A stretch of 64,000 nt of DNA from Gammaproteobacteria bacterium (GCA_003164785.1 PLUE01000016.1:170006-234005), one strand, 5' to 3'; shown: positions 52,863 to 63,838, numbered from the stretch's first letter. Program-made: numbers and translations. Notes: a model not told the origin generated them from the letters alone.

Positions 52863-52977
52863 TATTTAGCAACAAATGGGGTACGTGGGTATTGCGATGC
52901 CGCGAGGGTCCTTCCCTCGGAATCGACTCGCCGCTCGCCGTTGGTAGAGTTGTCCAGGCCGCTAAAATTGCTAAATA
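52863..52977. promoter_or_regulatory. Distant 10-bp inverted repeat upstream of the TonB receptor
   Basis: TATTTAGCAA (52863-52872) and TTGCTAAATA (52968-52977) are perfect complements 95 nt apart, and a further GCTAAA half-site sits next to the second. A 6-bp hairpin CGAGGG/CCCTCG (52903-52919) lies between. Two distant operator halves suggest looping control of the receptor gene that starts at 53076. Confidence 0.35.
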
Positions 52978-53075
52978 CGCTGGAGAATCCGCGAACGAAC
53001 GTTGGCGGGGATTGCCGAGCAGTTCGGGGTCCTTACGGGCGTTTGCAGTTATACAACAGTAATTAGAGGCAGAAA

Positions 53076-55538
53076 ATGCGTTCCTCATCCGACCATCGAT
53101 TTATGCTGCCGCGTGCGTCCGCACGGGGCAATTTGTTGTCACTGACCGTCGGGAGCATCCTGGCGCTCGGCGTGACATCGGTCTTTGCCCAGAACGGCGC
53201 GACCGCGCCGACCGCCAAGGCGGCCACCAGCGACAGTCTCGAAGAGATCGTCGTCACTGCGCAGTTCCGCAATGAAAAGCTGCAGGACGTGCCCATCGCC
53301 ATCACGGCGGTGACAGCCGCGGGCATGGAAGACCGCAACATGACCAATTTGATCGATATTGCACAAGTTGCGCCCAACGTGACCATGTTCGAGGCCTCGG
53401 CGGCCTACGGCAAGACCAACGCCGCGTTCATCCGCGGCATCGGCCAGGGCGACTTCAATCTGGCGGCCGGTGAGCCGGGCGTCGGCATCTACATCGACGA
53501 CGTGTACTTCGCGACGACGTTGGGCTCGGCATTCGACTTGTTCGACCTGGACAGCGTCGACATCGAGCGCGGACCGCAGGGCACCTTGCAGGGCAAGAAC
53601 GCCATCGGCGGCGCCATCGTCATGCACTCCAAGAAGCCCACGGGCGACGACACGGGCTTCGTCGACGTGACCTTGGGTGATTTCAGCCGCCGCGACTTCC
53701 GCGCGGCGTACGACATGTCCATCATCCCGGACAGCCTGTTCCTACGCGTGTCCGTGTTCGAGGAGTATCGCAACGGCTACGTCGATCGCGTCTCCTACAC
53801 CTGCGTCAATCCGCAACCGAAGGCGGGATCCGCCGCCGTGACCAATGCGCAGGGCTACACGGTCAACCCGTTGGCTCCGAATTACTTGAACGGGGCCGCA
53901 CCCGAGTCCATGGGCGGCGGCTGCAACATCGGCAACGAAGGCGGCATCGATGTCAGGGGTGCGCGAGCCCAGCTGCGCTGGATCATCAACGACAAGATGG
54001 AAAATAATTTCACCGCGTACGTATCGGACGACAATTCCGAGGCGGCGGCCGAGACCCTGGTGGCGGTGGCTCCCGCGGCACTCGCGGGCTTCAATTCGTA
54101 CTTGCTGGCGAAGTATGGGCAGGAGTTCGACAGCCGATTCCTGACGCATAATTTCTATTCGACGTATTCGAACTTCATGGATCTGGACCAGCAGGAAGCG
54201 ATTCCTGACACGAACTCGCTGCACCAGTATGGGTTCAGCAACGTGTACGACTGGGACTTCACGGACAAGGCACACTTCAAGGCGGTCACGGCGTTCCTGG
54301 GTTATTGGACCGCGTTCTCCGACGATCAGAGCAACTCGCCGCTGCCACTGGCCTGGGCCTACAACGTCGTCGACCACCAGCAGTTCACGCAGGAGTTCCG
54401 GCTGACGGGACGGGCTTTCGAGGATTCGCTCGATTGGGCCACCGGCATCTTCTACTACCGTGGCGAGAGCACGAACCGCGGGCAGGTCAACATTGCGCTG
54501 CTGGGCGCCGCCGGCGGGGCGGCGGATGGGTTCAATTTCTATCAGAACAGCCCGTTGCTCGATCAGAACGAAGCGGTGTTCGGTCAGGTCACCGACCATG
54601 TCACCGACAAGTTCGACGTGACCGTGGGCATCCGCGAGACGCACGAAGACAAGTCGTACACCTACCAGAGCTTCTTCGGCCGGTTGGGACCCTACGGCGT
54701 CGACTACAGCCACACCGACTGGAAGGTAAGCCTGGGCTACAAGGTCCAGCCGGACGTGCTGGTGTATGCATCGGCATCCACCGGGTTCCGTGGGGGTGGT
54801 TTCAACCCGCGCCCGTTTGCTGCCGATCAGATCAACGTGTTCCAGCCCGAGAAGTTGCTCGAATATGAGGTCGGCATCAAGAGCGACTGGTTCGATCACA
54901 AGCTGCGTGCGAACGTCGCGGCGTTTTACGGCGACTACAAGTCCCTGCAGTTCAATTCGCAGCTGATCCAAGGCGGCATCCCGTACACGGGTATCACGAA
55001 CATCGGCGGCGCCAACATCTACGGCTACGAGGTCGAACTGGAGGCGAAGCCCATCGGCGGCCTGTCGTTGAACGCGTCCGTCGGATTCACCGGCTTCAAG
55101 TACAAGGATCTCGGCACGAACGTGGGCTGCGGGACCTACTTGGCCGCCGGTACCTGCATCGCAGGCAATCCGGGCTACAGCGATCGCCCGGTGAGTCAGC
55201 CGAAACTCAAGGCGAGCGCGGGCGTTGCCTACATGGTTCCGATCCCGGGCGGCAGCAGCATCACGCCGCGGTTGGACGCGACCTATCAGGGTATGACTTA
55301 CTGGGACGTCATCAACAACACCCCGGGTGCGATCCTCGGCCAGTACACCTTGTTCAGCGGCCGTATCCAGTGGGAAGCGGCCAACGGCAAGTGGTCCGTG
55401 GCGGGTCTCGGGACGAACTTGGCGAACAAGCAGTACTACGTCAGTCTCTTCGACCTGCGCGCCTTCGGCGAGGGCATGGAGTCCGGTCAGCCGGGTGCTC
55501 CGAGAGAGTGGGCGGTGAATCTCAAGTACAAGTTCTAA
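53076..55538 (+). CDS. TonB-dependent outer-membrane receptor
   Basis: This intact 820-residue receptor has a signal peptide ending near Ala38 (VTSVFAQ) and a TonB box EEIVVTA at 56-62. The plug includes LQDVPIAITAVTAAGMEDRN, AAFIRGIGQG, and DIERGPQGTLQGKNAIGGAI. The 22-strand barrel ends in REWAVNLKYKF, with the terminal Phe expected for BAM recognition. The receptor is of the sphingomonad/Caulobacter organic-ligand type, and I recall such a receptor (DdvT) for lignin biphenyl uptake. It lacks hallmarks of siderophore genes nearby. Ligand presumably a lignin oligomer or aromatic acid. Confidence 0.86.
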   Translation: MRSSSDHRFMLPRASARGNLLSLTVGSILALGVTSVFAQNGATAPTAKAATSDSLEEIVVTAQFRNEKLQDVPIAITAVTAAGMEDRNMTNLIDIAQVAPNVTMFEASAAYGKTNAAFIRGIGQGDFNLAAGEPGVGIYIDDVYFATTLGSAFDLFDLDSVDIERGPQGTLQGKNAIGGAIVMHSKKPTGDDTGFVDVTLGDFSRRDFRAAYDMSIIPDSLFLRVSVFEEYRNGYVDRVSYTCVNPQPKAGSAAVTNAQGYTVNPLAPNYLNGAAPESMGGGCNIGNEGGIDVRGARAQLRWIINDKMENNFTAYVSDDNSEAAAETLVAVAPAALAGFNSYLLAKYGQEFDSRFLTHNFYSTYSNFMDLDQQEAIPDTNSLHQYGFSNVYDWDFTDKAHFKAVTAFLGYWTAFSDDQSNSPLPLAWAYNVVDHQQFTQEFRLTGRAFEDSLDWATGIFYYRGESTNRGQVNIALLGAAGGAADGFNFYQNSPLLDQNEAVFGQVTDHVTDKFDVTVGIRETHEDKSYTYQSFFGRLGPYGVDYSHTDWKVSLGYKVQPDVLVYASASTGFRGGGFNPRPFAADQINVFQPEKLLEYEVGIKSDWFDHKLRANVAAFYGDYKSLQFNSQLIQGGIPYTGITNIGGANIYGYEVELEAKPIGGLSLNASVGFTGFKYKDLGTNVGCGTYLAAGTCIAGNPGYSDRPVSQPKLKASAGVAYMVPIPGGSSITPRLDATYQGMTYWDVINNTPGAILGQYTLFSGRIQWEAANGKWSVAGLGTNLANKQYYVSLFDLRAFGEGMESGQPGAPREWAVNLKYKF

Positions 55539-55880
55539 TGTCCACCGGGGCACGGGGGGCGCGCGTCATGCGTGCTCCTCGTGCGGCCGGAATTGAACCC
55601 TGCCGGCAGCGGCACGAGTCGACGATGTCTCCGCGATCCTGAACGGTCGCCGCCGCGAGATTCGATGAGTTCGAAGCTCGGATGCCCGTTCTCCGCGGGT
55701 CTCGACAATGTTATTCTTCATAACAAAGCAGTGTTCGCGCTCGCCGGTCCCGATCCAGCCGCGAGCCCTTGACCGATGTGCCGGGTGCTCGCCAGAAGGC
55801 GCGTCAGTCTCGTCGCACCCACCCAGCAACGCGCAAAGCTCTGCCGATCGAGTGGACTGAACAGCCTAAGGAGACCTGCG
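55539..55880. promoter_or_regulatory. 342-bp gap with one operator-like dyad
   Basis: No gene was found here. A perfect dyad TGTTAT-TCTTC-ATAACA lies at 55708-55724, about 156 nt before the amidohydrolase start, in a locally AT-richer patch. It is of MarR/IclR-site size. The rest shows no promoter I can support. Confidence 0.35.
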
Positions 55881-56744
55881 TTGAATACCGATGAGTTGAT
55901 TGCGATCGACGTCCATACGCACGCCGAGGTGTCATGCCGTCAGCCGACGGACGAGGTGTGGCAGGCCTATGAGGATGCTGCGACCAAATACTTCAAGGCG
56001 GGCAAGCGGCCGACGATTGCCGAGACCATCGCGCTGTATCGGGAACGAAAAATCGGCCTGGTCATGTTCACGGTCGACTCGGAGGCTGAACTCGGCAACA
56101 GGCGCATTCCCAACGAGGAGATCATCGATGCCGCGCGTGAGAACAGCGACATGATGGTGGCCTTCGCCAGCATCGATCCACACAAGGGCAAGATGGGTGT
56201 GCGGGAAGCGAAGCGGCTCATCAACGAGGGCGGCATCAAGGGATTCAAGTTTCATCCCACGGCCCAGGGTTTCTTCCCCAACGACCGCATGGCGTATGGT
56301 TTGTACGAGGTGATCGCCGAGGCCAAAATGACGGCGCTGTTCCACAGCGGTCATTCCGGAATCGGCACGGGCATGCCCGGCGGCGGCGGCATGCGGCTCA
56401 AGTATTCCAACCCCATGCACGTCGATGACGTCGCCGTCGACTTTCCCGACATGAAGATCATCATCGCCCATCCGTCCTGGCCCTGGCAGGATGAGGCGTT
56501 GTCGGTGTGCCTGCACAAGTCCAACGTGTATATCGATCTATCGGGGTGGTCGCCGAAATACTTTCCACCACAGCTGGTGCAATACGCGAACACCCAGCTG
56601 AAGCGGAAAATGTTGTTCGGCTCGGATTTTCCGCTCATCGCGCCGGATCGTTGGATCAAGGACTTCCGCGAAGCGGGCTTCAGGCCCGAAATTCACGATC
56701 TCATCCTGAAGGAAAATGCGATAGCCGCGTTGGGCCTGAACTGA
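55881..56744 (+). CDS. Amidohydrolase-2 family metal hydrolase/decarboxylase
   Basis: This 287-residue TIM-barrel protein has the HxH metal motif His12-Thr-His14 (IDVHTHAE), a third His in ALFHSGHSG, IIAHPSWPW, and the Asp in LFGSDFPL. HxH distinguishes it from the ExE type of the two LigW-like genes. Members include ACMSD-type decarboxylases, LigJ-like hydratases and LigY-like hydrolases. The TTG start is supported by AAGGAGA 6 nt ahead. It lies between the TonB receptor and a MarR regulator. Substrate unknown. Confidence 0.76.
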   Translation: MNTDELIAIDVHTHAEVSCRQPTDEVWQAYEDAATKYFKAGKRPTIAETIALYRERKIGLVMFTVDSEAELGNRRIPNEEIIDAARENSDMMVAFASIDPHKGKMGVREAKRLINEGGIKGFKFHPTAQGFFPNDRMAYGLYEVIAEAKMTALFHSGHSGIGTGMPGGGGMRLKYSNPMHVDDVAVDFPDMKIIIAHPSWPWQDEALSVCLHKSNVYIDLSGWSPKYFPPQLVQYANTQLKRKMLFGSDFPLIAPDRWIKDFREAGFRPEIHDLILKENAIAALGLN

Positions 56745-56818
56745 AGCCCGCGCTCACTGGTCTTTTCCGTCGAACTCGGCAAAGCTACGGTATTGGAAAC
56801 GAGGAAGAACTACTGCTT

Positions 56819-57286
56819 GTGACGAAGTCCGACGACCCGGCTGACAAGGATGGAACCGACGAGACCGGCTATATCGGCGAAATCGACGATATCCTTGGGT
56901 TTCACATTCGACTTGCGAATGGAACGGCCTACCGGCATTTCATGCAGTCGTTCAAATTCCTGGAAATGACCCAAAAACAGGTGTCCGTCCTGTGGCTGGT
57001 ATCCGACCATCCGGGCATAGCCCAGGCTGATCTTGCCAAGCGTCTGCAATTGGATCGGGCGACCGTGATGGCGATCGTCAACCGGTTGGCCAAGCGCAAA
57101 TTCGTGGTCCGGGGTGAATCGGAGACGGACGGCCGCAAGCAGACGCTCAGGCTGCTGCCGGCAGGAGCGAAGGCGCTGCAGGACGCGAAGCGTGCCGTGC
57201 GAGCCCATGAAAAGTGGCTCAAGAGCCGCTTCACCGCCCGCGAGCTAAAGACCCTGATCGCGCTATTGCGAAAGATTCACGGTTGA
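56819..57286 (+). CDS. MarR-family regulator
   Basis: This 155-residue winged-helix regulator has the recognition region ADLAKRLQLDRATVMAIVNRLAKR and wing KFVVRGESETDGRKQ. Start is GTG at 56819, with GAGGAAG upstream; a longer in-frame extension overlaps the amidohydrolase gene and lacks family match. It follows the amidohydrolase by 74 nt and is convergent with purU. Candidate regulator of the amidohydrolase or the vanillate demethylation genes. Confidence 0.8.
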   Translation: MTKSDDPADKDGTDETGYIGEIDDILGFHIRLANGTAYRHFMQSFKFLEMTQKQVSVLWLVSDHPGIAQADLAKRLQLDRATVMAIVNRLAKRKFVVRGESETDGRKQTLRLLPAGAKALQDAKRAVRAHEKWLKSRFTARELKTLIALLRKIHG

Positions 57287-57298
57287 TGGGGGAAGGGT

Positions 57299-57344
57299 GG
57301 GCGCCCGAGCCCGGGGCGCCCTCGACTGACGCGCAAGGCGTCAG
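57299..57344. terminator. Hairpins between convergent marR and purU
   Basis: GGGCGCCC is repeated as an inverted pair (57299-57306 and 57314-57321), and CTGACGC/GCGTCAG with a 5-nt loop follows at 57326-57344. They occupy the gap between two converging genes, fitting a bidirectional terminator. Confidence 0.5.
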
Positions 57345-57350
57345 GTCGTT

Positions 57351-58211
57351 TCAGTCGCGAAATACGACCGTTTTATTGCCGTTCACGAGCACCCGGTCCT
57401 CCAGGTGATACAGCACCGCGCGCGCGAGGACGCGCCGCTCGATGTCACGGCCTTTACGGGCCAGCGTGTCCGGCGTGTCGACGTGACTGACCAATTCGGT
57501 GTCCTGGACGATGATGGGGCCTTCGTCGAGATCCGCGGTCACGTAGTGCGCCGTCGCACCGATCATTTTCACGCCGCGATCGAATGCCTGGGTGTAGGGC
57601 TTCGCGCCCTTGAAGCCCGGCAGGAACGAGTGATGAATGTTGATGCAGCGGCCCGAGACGTACGCGGACATGTCATCGGAGAGAATCTGCATGTAGCGGG
57701 CCAGCACGATCAGCTCCGCCTTGGTTTCTTCGGCCACGCGCTTGATCTGCGCTTCCTGTTGCGGTTTGGTGGCGGCCGTGACGGGCAGGTAGTGATACGG
57801 AATATCGCCAACCAGATTCAAGTTGAGCGCTTCCTTAGGATGATTGGACACGATGCCCACCACCTCCATCGGCAGCTCGCCGATACGCAGCCGATACAGC
57901 AAGTCGCCGAGGCAATGATCGAATTTGGACACCAGCATCAGCACACGCTGCCGATGGCCGCGCGGGCGCAGCTTCCAGGCCACCGCGTATTTATGGCCGA
58001 CCGGCGCGAAGCGCTCCCGCAAGGCCGATTCGCTGATGCTGCCCCGCGCGACGTCGAGTTCGACGCGCATGAAGAAGCGGCTGGCCGCGAGGTCGTCGAA
58101 CTGTTGGGCTTCGAGGATGTTCCCGCCGGCCTCATACAGGCAGGCGGCCACCGCGGCGACGATGCCAGGCTGATTGGCGCAGGACAATGTCAGATAATAA
58201 GCGTCTCTCAA
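57351..58211 (-). CDS. purU: Formyltetrahydrofolate deformylase
   Basis: This 286-residue enzyme hydrolyses 10-formyl-THF to formate and THF. An N-terminal ACT-like domain (YYLTLSCANQPGIVAAVA, GGNILEAQQFDD) is followed by the formyltransferase fold with VGIVSNHPKEA, CINIHHSFLPGFKGAKPY and the catalytic Asp in TADLDEGPII. The start is TTG at 58211, overlapping the metF stop by 4 bp. Coupling to metF and divergence from ligM show it recycles folate loaded by O-demethylation rather than serving only purine balance. Confidence 0.86.
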   Translation of the reverse strand: MRDAYYLTLSCANQPGIVAAVAACLYEAGGNILEAQQFDDLAASRFFMRVELDVARGSISESALRERFAPVGHKYAVAWKLRPRGHRQRVLMLVSKFDHCLGDLLYRLRIGELPMEVVGIVSNHPKEALNLNLVGDIPYHYLPVTAATKPQQEAQIKRVAEETKAELIVLARYMQILSDDMSAYVSGRCINIHHSFLPGFKGAKPYTQAFDRGVKMIGATAHYVTADLDEGPIIVQDTELVSHVDTPDTLARKGRDIERRVLARAVLYHLEDRVLVNGNKTVVFRD

Positions 58212-59086
58212 ACGTGCGCTCCCGATTGTCGTTGTTCTTCCACGAACTTCGCGGTCGCCGCGAGGGAGGCGAACGTGAAGAAATGTATACCCTGAATGCC
58301 CAGCGCCGGCTCGGCCGACCGGGCGGCCGCCAATTCTGCCAGCAAATCCTCCGGCGTGTCGCCGGCCAGCATGCCGCGGGCAGCCGGGCGTTCCTTCAGG
58401 GCACGGATCGAGGCGCCGACTCCGCACATCATGGCGTATTTCAGCAGCGACGTGCGGCTCGCGGGTCCGGCCACGCCCACGCGCAGCGGCACCGTCACGC
58501 CCTCGGCGCGAATCTGCCGGGCGGTCGCGACGATGGGAGCCGATTCGAAGCAGAATTGACTGACGAGCGTGACGTCCAGGCCCGCCTTCGCGGCGGTCGC
58601 GAGCTTGGCCGCGCGTGCCGCAACCAGATCCGCCGCGGGAATGCGCGGATGTCCTTCCGGGTACCAGCTCAGGGCGACCTTGCGGATGCCGTGCTTGCCG
58701 ATCAGGCCGGTTTCCAGCAGCTGCAGGCTCGAGCTGAACTCCCCCGCCGGCTGGTCGCGATCGCCCGCGAGCACCAAGGCTCGGTCGATCCCGGCCTCGT
58801 TCACCAGCCGCCCGAGAAGCTGGTCCAGGTCTGCCAGGCTCTTGATGTTCCGGGCCACGATGTGCGGCACGGGCGTGAGGCCGGCGCGCTTGAGTTGGGC
58901 CGCCGCGAGAACCTGTTTGTCCCCCGTATCGGAGGGCAGGGAGGCGATGAACACCTCGGCGCCCGGCTGCATCATGGTCCCGGCCGCGTCGATGGATTTC
59001 CGGTCGCCGGAGGTGACTTCCGCGGAGTAGTTCCGCAGCAGTTCTTTGATGCCGAATGCCTGATGTTCCGCAATGCTGTTTGACAT
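58208..59086 (-). CDS. metF: Methylenetetrahydrofolate reductase, MetF family
   Basis: This 292-residue MTHFR-fold protein has PVPHIVARN (the THF/NAD segment), RALVLAGD, FCFES at the strand normally reading FFD-like, and GVAGPA. It is diverged from E. coli MetF and lacks the classical SFEFFPP start, like the MetF encoded with LigM in SYK-6. In the demethylation cycle it runs in the oxidative direction, 5-methyl-THF to 5,10-methylene-THF. It is the first gene of the purU unit and divergent from ligM by 202 bp. Confidence 0.8.
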   Translation of the reverse strand: MSNSIAEHQAFGIKELLRNYSAEVTSGDRKSIDAAGTMMQPGAEVFIASLPSDTGDKQVLAAAQLKRAGLTPVPHIVARNIKSLADLDQLLGRLVNEAGIDRALVLAGDRDQPAGEFSSSLQLLETGLIGKHGIRKVALSWYPEGHPRIPAADLVAARAAKLATAAKAGLDVTLVSQFCFESAPIVATARQIRAEGVTVPLRVGVAGPASRTSLLKYAMMCGVGASIRALKERPAARGMLAGDTPEDLLAELAAARSAEPALGIQGIHFFTFASLAATAKFVEEQRQSGAHV

Positions 59087-59157
59087 TATTCTCGCAACTC
59101 CCTCGTGTTGCGCACCGCGATCTTGCGTGTGCGCGATTGCCGCCAGCCAGTATCGAG

Positions 59158-59178
59158 ATTGTATGTTACGCATACAAT
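59158..59178. promoter_or_regulatory. Perfect palindrome in the ligM/metF divergent promoter
   Basis: Arms ATTGTATG and CATACAAT with a 5-nt spacer lie in the 202-bp region between metF and ligM, followed by an AT-rich ATTTATATGC stretch. The core resembles the VanR-type (GntR) ATTGTATACAAT site and also suits TetR or MarR dimers. Likely the operator for both directions. Confidence 0.55.
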
Positions 59179-59270
59179 ATTTATATGCAAGGCCCGCAAC
59201 TATGCTAGCCTCCAAAAAAGCGGCAGCGGACCGTCCGTGTGCCATCGTAATCTATTCAATGGGTCTTTAA

Positions 59271-60689
<1,419 letters not shown>

Positions 60690-60711
60690 TTTGCAGTAGT
60701 CGGGTCTCGAA

Positions 60712-60745
60712 GGCGAAGGGCCACGCGCGAGCGTGGCCCTTCGCC
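60712..60745. terminator. 15-bp perfect hairpin, bidirectional terminator
   Basis: The stem runs 60712-60726 pairing with 60731-60745 (inner arms CCACGC/GCGTGG, outer GGCGAAGGG/CCCTTCGCC) around a GCGA tetraloop. It lies between convergent ligM and the methyltransferase. A T-run is absent, but the stem is very stable. Confidence 0.75.
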
Positions 60746-60766
60746 GTCATGCAGGCGGTGGACAGC

Positions 60767-61531
60767 TCATCGCTTGGTAGCCTCGAACCACGCAGCGTCG
60801 ATGACGAATGAGCAATCCGCGGCGACCTTGAAGTAATCGCGCGCTTCCTGCGCAAGCTCCGCGAACACCGCTTCGAGGGCCGCGACGCGGCGAGCCGGTG
60901 TGCCGATCCGCGCGATCCAGCTGCGGAACTCCATCGGCAATTTCCAGTGATCGGCCGCCGGGGGCGAAAAATCGGCCGCGATCAACATTGCGCGCCATTC
61001 GGACTCGCGATAGTCGCGGACATGCGAGGCGTCGCGCAGAATCTCGACGGTCTGAAGAACGGTGTCCAGCAGCGGGCTCTCCGGCGCAACCACATCGATG
61101 ACGACGACCATGCCGCCGGGCTTCAACACACGGGCTGCCTCGCTGAGAGCGCGTCGAACGTCGAGCCAGTGATGGGCGGAATATCGCGTCACCACCAGAT
61201 CGAAGCTCGCGTCGGCGAAGGGTAGCTGTTCGGCAGGGCCGGCGCGCGTCGTCAGGTGTGCGGCATGCCCACGGACGGTCGCTTCCTGGGTCACGACGTC
61301 CAGCATGCGCGGCGAGAGATCATAGGCGACGATGCGCTCGGTGCCGGCGCGTGCCAGCGCGAAGCTCGCGTGACCTGCTCCGCATCCCATATCGAGTGCG
61401 CTGGCGGCGCGGGAGGCGTGTGCGAGCGCCGTGAGGCGCTTGAGATCGGCCCCGGAGGCGTGCACCGAACTCGTCAAGTAGCGCTCGGCCATCGAGCCGA
61501 ACCGGTCGGCCGTCAAATGGTGTTGGTCCAT
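60767..61531 (-). CDS. SAM-dependent methyltransferase
   Basis: This 254-residue class I methyltransferase (UbiE/Methyltransf_11 type) has motif I ALDMGCGAGHASFAL, IVAYDLSPRMLDV, PFADASFDLVVTRYSAHHW, and RVLKPGGMVVVIDV. The start is the ATG with AGGAG six nt ahead; an ATG six codons upstream lacks such a site. Substrate unknown. It is divergent from the LysR gene and shares no evident link to lignin catabolism. Confidence 0.82.
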   Translation of the reverse strand: MDQHHLTADRFGSMAERYLTSSVHASGADLKRLTALAHASRAASALDMGCGAGHASFALARAGTERIVAYDLSPRMLDVVTQEATVRGHAAHLTTRAGPAEQLPFADASFDLVVTRYSAHHWLDVRRALSEAARVLKPGGMVVVIDVVAPESPLLDTVLQTVEILRDASHVRDYRESEWRAMLIAADFSPPAADHWKLPMEFRSWIARIGTPARRVAALEAVFAELAQEARDYFKVAADCSFVIDAAWFEATKR

Positions 61532-61623
61532 GAAATGCTCCTGCGTCAAAGGTCAGGATCGTAGCTGGCTCGGAGTGAGCTTATACTGAAATATTCTCAG
61601 TAATATACGAGCATGAGCCACGC

Positions 61624-62502
61624 ATGAAAACCGTTCTGCCGCCGTTGCGGGCCGTGCAGGCGTTCGCGGCGGTCGCACGCGCCGGGTCGGTGGTCGCCGC
61701 CGCCCGCGAGTTGGCGGTGAGTCCCTCCGCGCTGTCGCACCTGACGCGCCAATTGGAGCGTCGCTTGGGCGTGCCGTTGTTCGTGAGGGCGGGGCGCGGG
61801 ATCAAGCTCACGCAGGAAGGCGAGCAATTGGCCGCGAGCGTCGTGCCAGCGTTGGCTTCGATCGCAGATGCGCTGGGCGGCTTCGTGCGGCGTGGCAGCG
61901 AGTTGCGCATCAGCGCGCTGTCGACCTTTGCGGTGCGCTGGCTGATTCCGCGGTTGAGCCGCTTCCAGGCGCGGCATCCGGACATCGAAATATTTCTTTC
62001 GACGTCCACGCGAATCGTGAATTTATCTCAGGAGACGTTCGACTGCGCGATTCGTCTCGGCCGGGGCGATTGGGAGGGCGTGGCGAGCGATGCTTTGTAT
62101 CGCGAGGAACTGGTGCCGGCCTGCAGCCCGCAATGGCTGAGAGCCAGCCGCATGCGAAGGATCGAGGAGTTGAGCCGTGCCAAGCTGATCCATTCCCGCG
62201 CGCGACGTCGGGACTGGAGCCGCTGGCTGATGGCGCAGGGGGTGTCCGGCATCGATACCGATGCGGGGCCGATCTTCGAGACGCGGGACCTTGCGATACA
62301 GGCGGCAATCGCGCAAATGGGGATCGCCATCGTGGATCCCCGGTTCATCGAGGCGGAGCTCGCCGCCGGTCAGCTCTCGATTCCCTTTCCGTACCGCCTT
62401 TCGTTGGATACGGGGTACTGGCTGGTATGGCGTGCGGGCCGCGAGGGCGGCCGGCCGCTGGCCGCGTTCCGTCGCTGGTTGGCGGACGAAAGCCTACGCT
62501 GA
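61624..62502 (+). CDS. LysR-family regulator, GcvA-like
   Basis: This 292-residue regulator starts [41 protein letters not shown], with the helix-turn-helix near residues 20-40. The GcvA-type features are [23 protein letters not shown] and [12 protein letters not shown]. It is divergent from the methyltransferase (92 bp) and overlaps the end of the convergent luciferase-like gene by 9 bp. The target is most likely the methyltransferase gene and itself. Confidence 0.82.
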   Translation: MKTVLPPLRAVQAFAAVARAGSVVAAARELAVSPSALSHLTRQLERRLGVPLFVRAGRGIKLTQEGEQLAASVVPALASIADALGGFVRRGSELRISALSTFAVRWLIPRLSRFQARHPDIEIFLSTSTRIVNLSQETFDCAIRLGRGDWEGVASDALYREELVPACSPQWLRASRMRRIEELSRAKLIHSRARRRDWSRWLMAQGVSGIDTDAGPIFETRDLAIQAAIAQMGIAIVDPRFIEAELAAGQLSIPFPYRLSLDTGYWLVWRAGREGGRPLAAFRRWLADESLR

Positions 62503-63540
62503 ACGGGCGGCGGGCGGCTTCGAATGTGAGGTCGCCAGGCTTTTCTGGATGTCGGCGGCGATTTCATACGAATGCAACCGCGCCGAGTGTTCGAAGATCT
62601 GCGACGTCAGCATGAGCTCGTCGGGCTTGGTGCGCTCGATGAAGGCCGTCAACGCCCGCCGCACCGTATCGGGCGAACCGATGGCGGAACAGGAGAGCAC
62701 ATCGGCCAGCATCGCGGTCGCCGCCGGCGGCAGATCGTTCTCGTAGCCGCGCAGGGGCGGCGGCAGCGGCGTCGGCCGGCCGCTGCGCAAATTCACGAAA
62801 GCCTGTTTCATCGACGTGGACAGCAATTGCGCCTCCGCGTCCGTGTCGGCCGCGAAGATGTTGAATCCGAGCATGACGTAGGGCCGGTCGAGCTGCGGCG
62901 ACGGTTTGAATCGACTGCGATAGATCTCGACGGCCTGCATCATCATCGTGGGGGCGAAGTGCGACGCAAACGCGAAGGGCAGCCCCAGGGCTGCGGCGAC
63001 TTGGGCGCCGAACAGGCTCGACCCGAGGATCCACAAGGGCACCTCGAGGCCCACGCCCGGAACCGCGATGACCTGCTGGCCGGCCTCGGCCGGAGCGAAA
63101 TATCGCATGAGTTCGATCACGTCCTGGGGGAATTCGTTGGGATCCGACGATAGCGTCCGACGCATGGCGCGCGCCGCCGCTTGATCCGAGCCGGGCGCCC
63201 GGCCCAATCCAAGGTCGATGCGCCCGGGGAACAGTGCTTCCAGCGTGCCGAATTGTTCGGCGATCACGAGCGGCGAATGGTTCGGCAACATGACCCCGCC
63301 GGCTCCGACCCGAATCGTCGAGGTGCCCGACGCCACGTAGCAGATTACCACTGACGTCGCGGCGCTCGCGATCCCCGGCATGCTGTGGTGCTCCGCCAGC
63401 CAATAGCGGTTGTACCCCCAACGCTCCGCATGCTGTGCGAGATCGAGGGTGTTGCGTAGTGAAAGTCCGGCGTCGCCGCCCATGGTGATGGGAGACAGGT
63501 CGAGGACCGAGAACGGAACGGGGTGCGGAGCTTGAGCCAT
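62494..63540 (-). CDS. Luciferase-like flavin-dependent monooxygenase (LLM class)
   Basis: This 348-residue TIM-barrel flavoenzyme has [47 protein letters not shown], and [14 protein letters not shown], the MsnO8-type hallmarks. It uses reduced flavin and O2. Substrate unknown; many close homologues are uncharacterised. It is convergent with the LysR gene by 9 bp. Confidence 0.84.
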   Translation of the reverse strand: MAQAPHPVPFSVLDLSPITMGGDAGLSLRNTLDLAQHAERWGYNRYWLAEHHSMPGIASAATSVVICYVASGTSTIRVGAGGVMLPNHSPLVIAEQFGTLEALFPGRIDLGLGRAPGSDQAAARAMRRTLSSDPNEFPQDVIELMRYFAPAEAGQQVIAVPGVGLEVPLWILGSSLFGAQVAAALGLPFAFASHFAPTMMMQAVEIYRSRFKPSPQLDRPYVMLGFNIFAADTDAEAQLLSTSMKQAFVNLRSGRPTPLPPPLRGYENDLPPAATAMLADVLSCSAIGSPDTVRRALTAFIERTKPDELMLTSQIFEHSARLHSYEIAADIQKSLATSHSKPPAARSA

Positions 63541-63722
63541 ATCCCTTTGTTGGGGCGCGACAGCTGCGTTCTCAAGGCCGTGTCGCGCGGACGCCTACCC
63601 GGCCCGCATGACCCCGATTGCGGCGTCCATGGTGTGAATCCGGACCGCGATGCAGCGAAACTGAATGAAATCTATGCATTTATATCTCCCGATGTGTTTT
63701 ACGATGTATCTTACGCTCCCTA

Positions 63723-63734
63723 TATCTTAAGATA
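63723..63734. promoter_or_regulatory. 12-bp perfect palindrome upstream of the luciferase-like gene
   Basis: TATCTTAAGATA is self-complementary and lies in the AT-rich gap 63541-63853 (313 bp), about 190 nt ahead of the luciferase-like gene. A related GATGTATCTTACG lies just upstream. It may be an operator; otherwise this gap holds only the tRNA promoter. Confidence 0.3.
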
Positions 63735-63809
63735 GTGTCAATAACGCGCACGAAGGGCTCTCGGTAAGAATATGATGTCGCGCACCGGTCAATTAGGTCC
63801 GTCTTGACA

Positions 63810-63838
63810 TTGACACTGAGCGATCTGCGCTCCAAAAT
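63810..63838 (+). promoter_or_regulatory. Sigma-70 promoter of the tRNA-Tyr operon
   Basis: TTGACA (63810-63815) and CAAAAT (63833-63838) are spaced 17 nt, ending 15 nt before tRNA-Tyr. A second TTGACA abuts upstream at 63804. This is a strong promoter as expected for stable RNA genes. Confidence 0.65.

Noticed and set aside
53742..55553. Open frame of about 600 codons on the minus strand opposite the TonB receptor
   Set aside because: No start context, no family pattern, Arg/Val/Gly-biased product; it is the antisense shadow of a clear receptor gene in GC-rich DNA.
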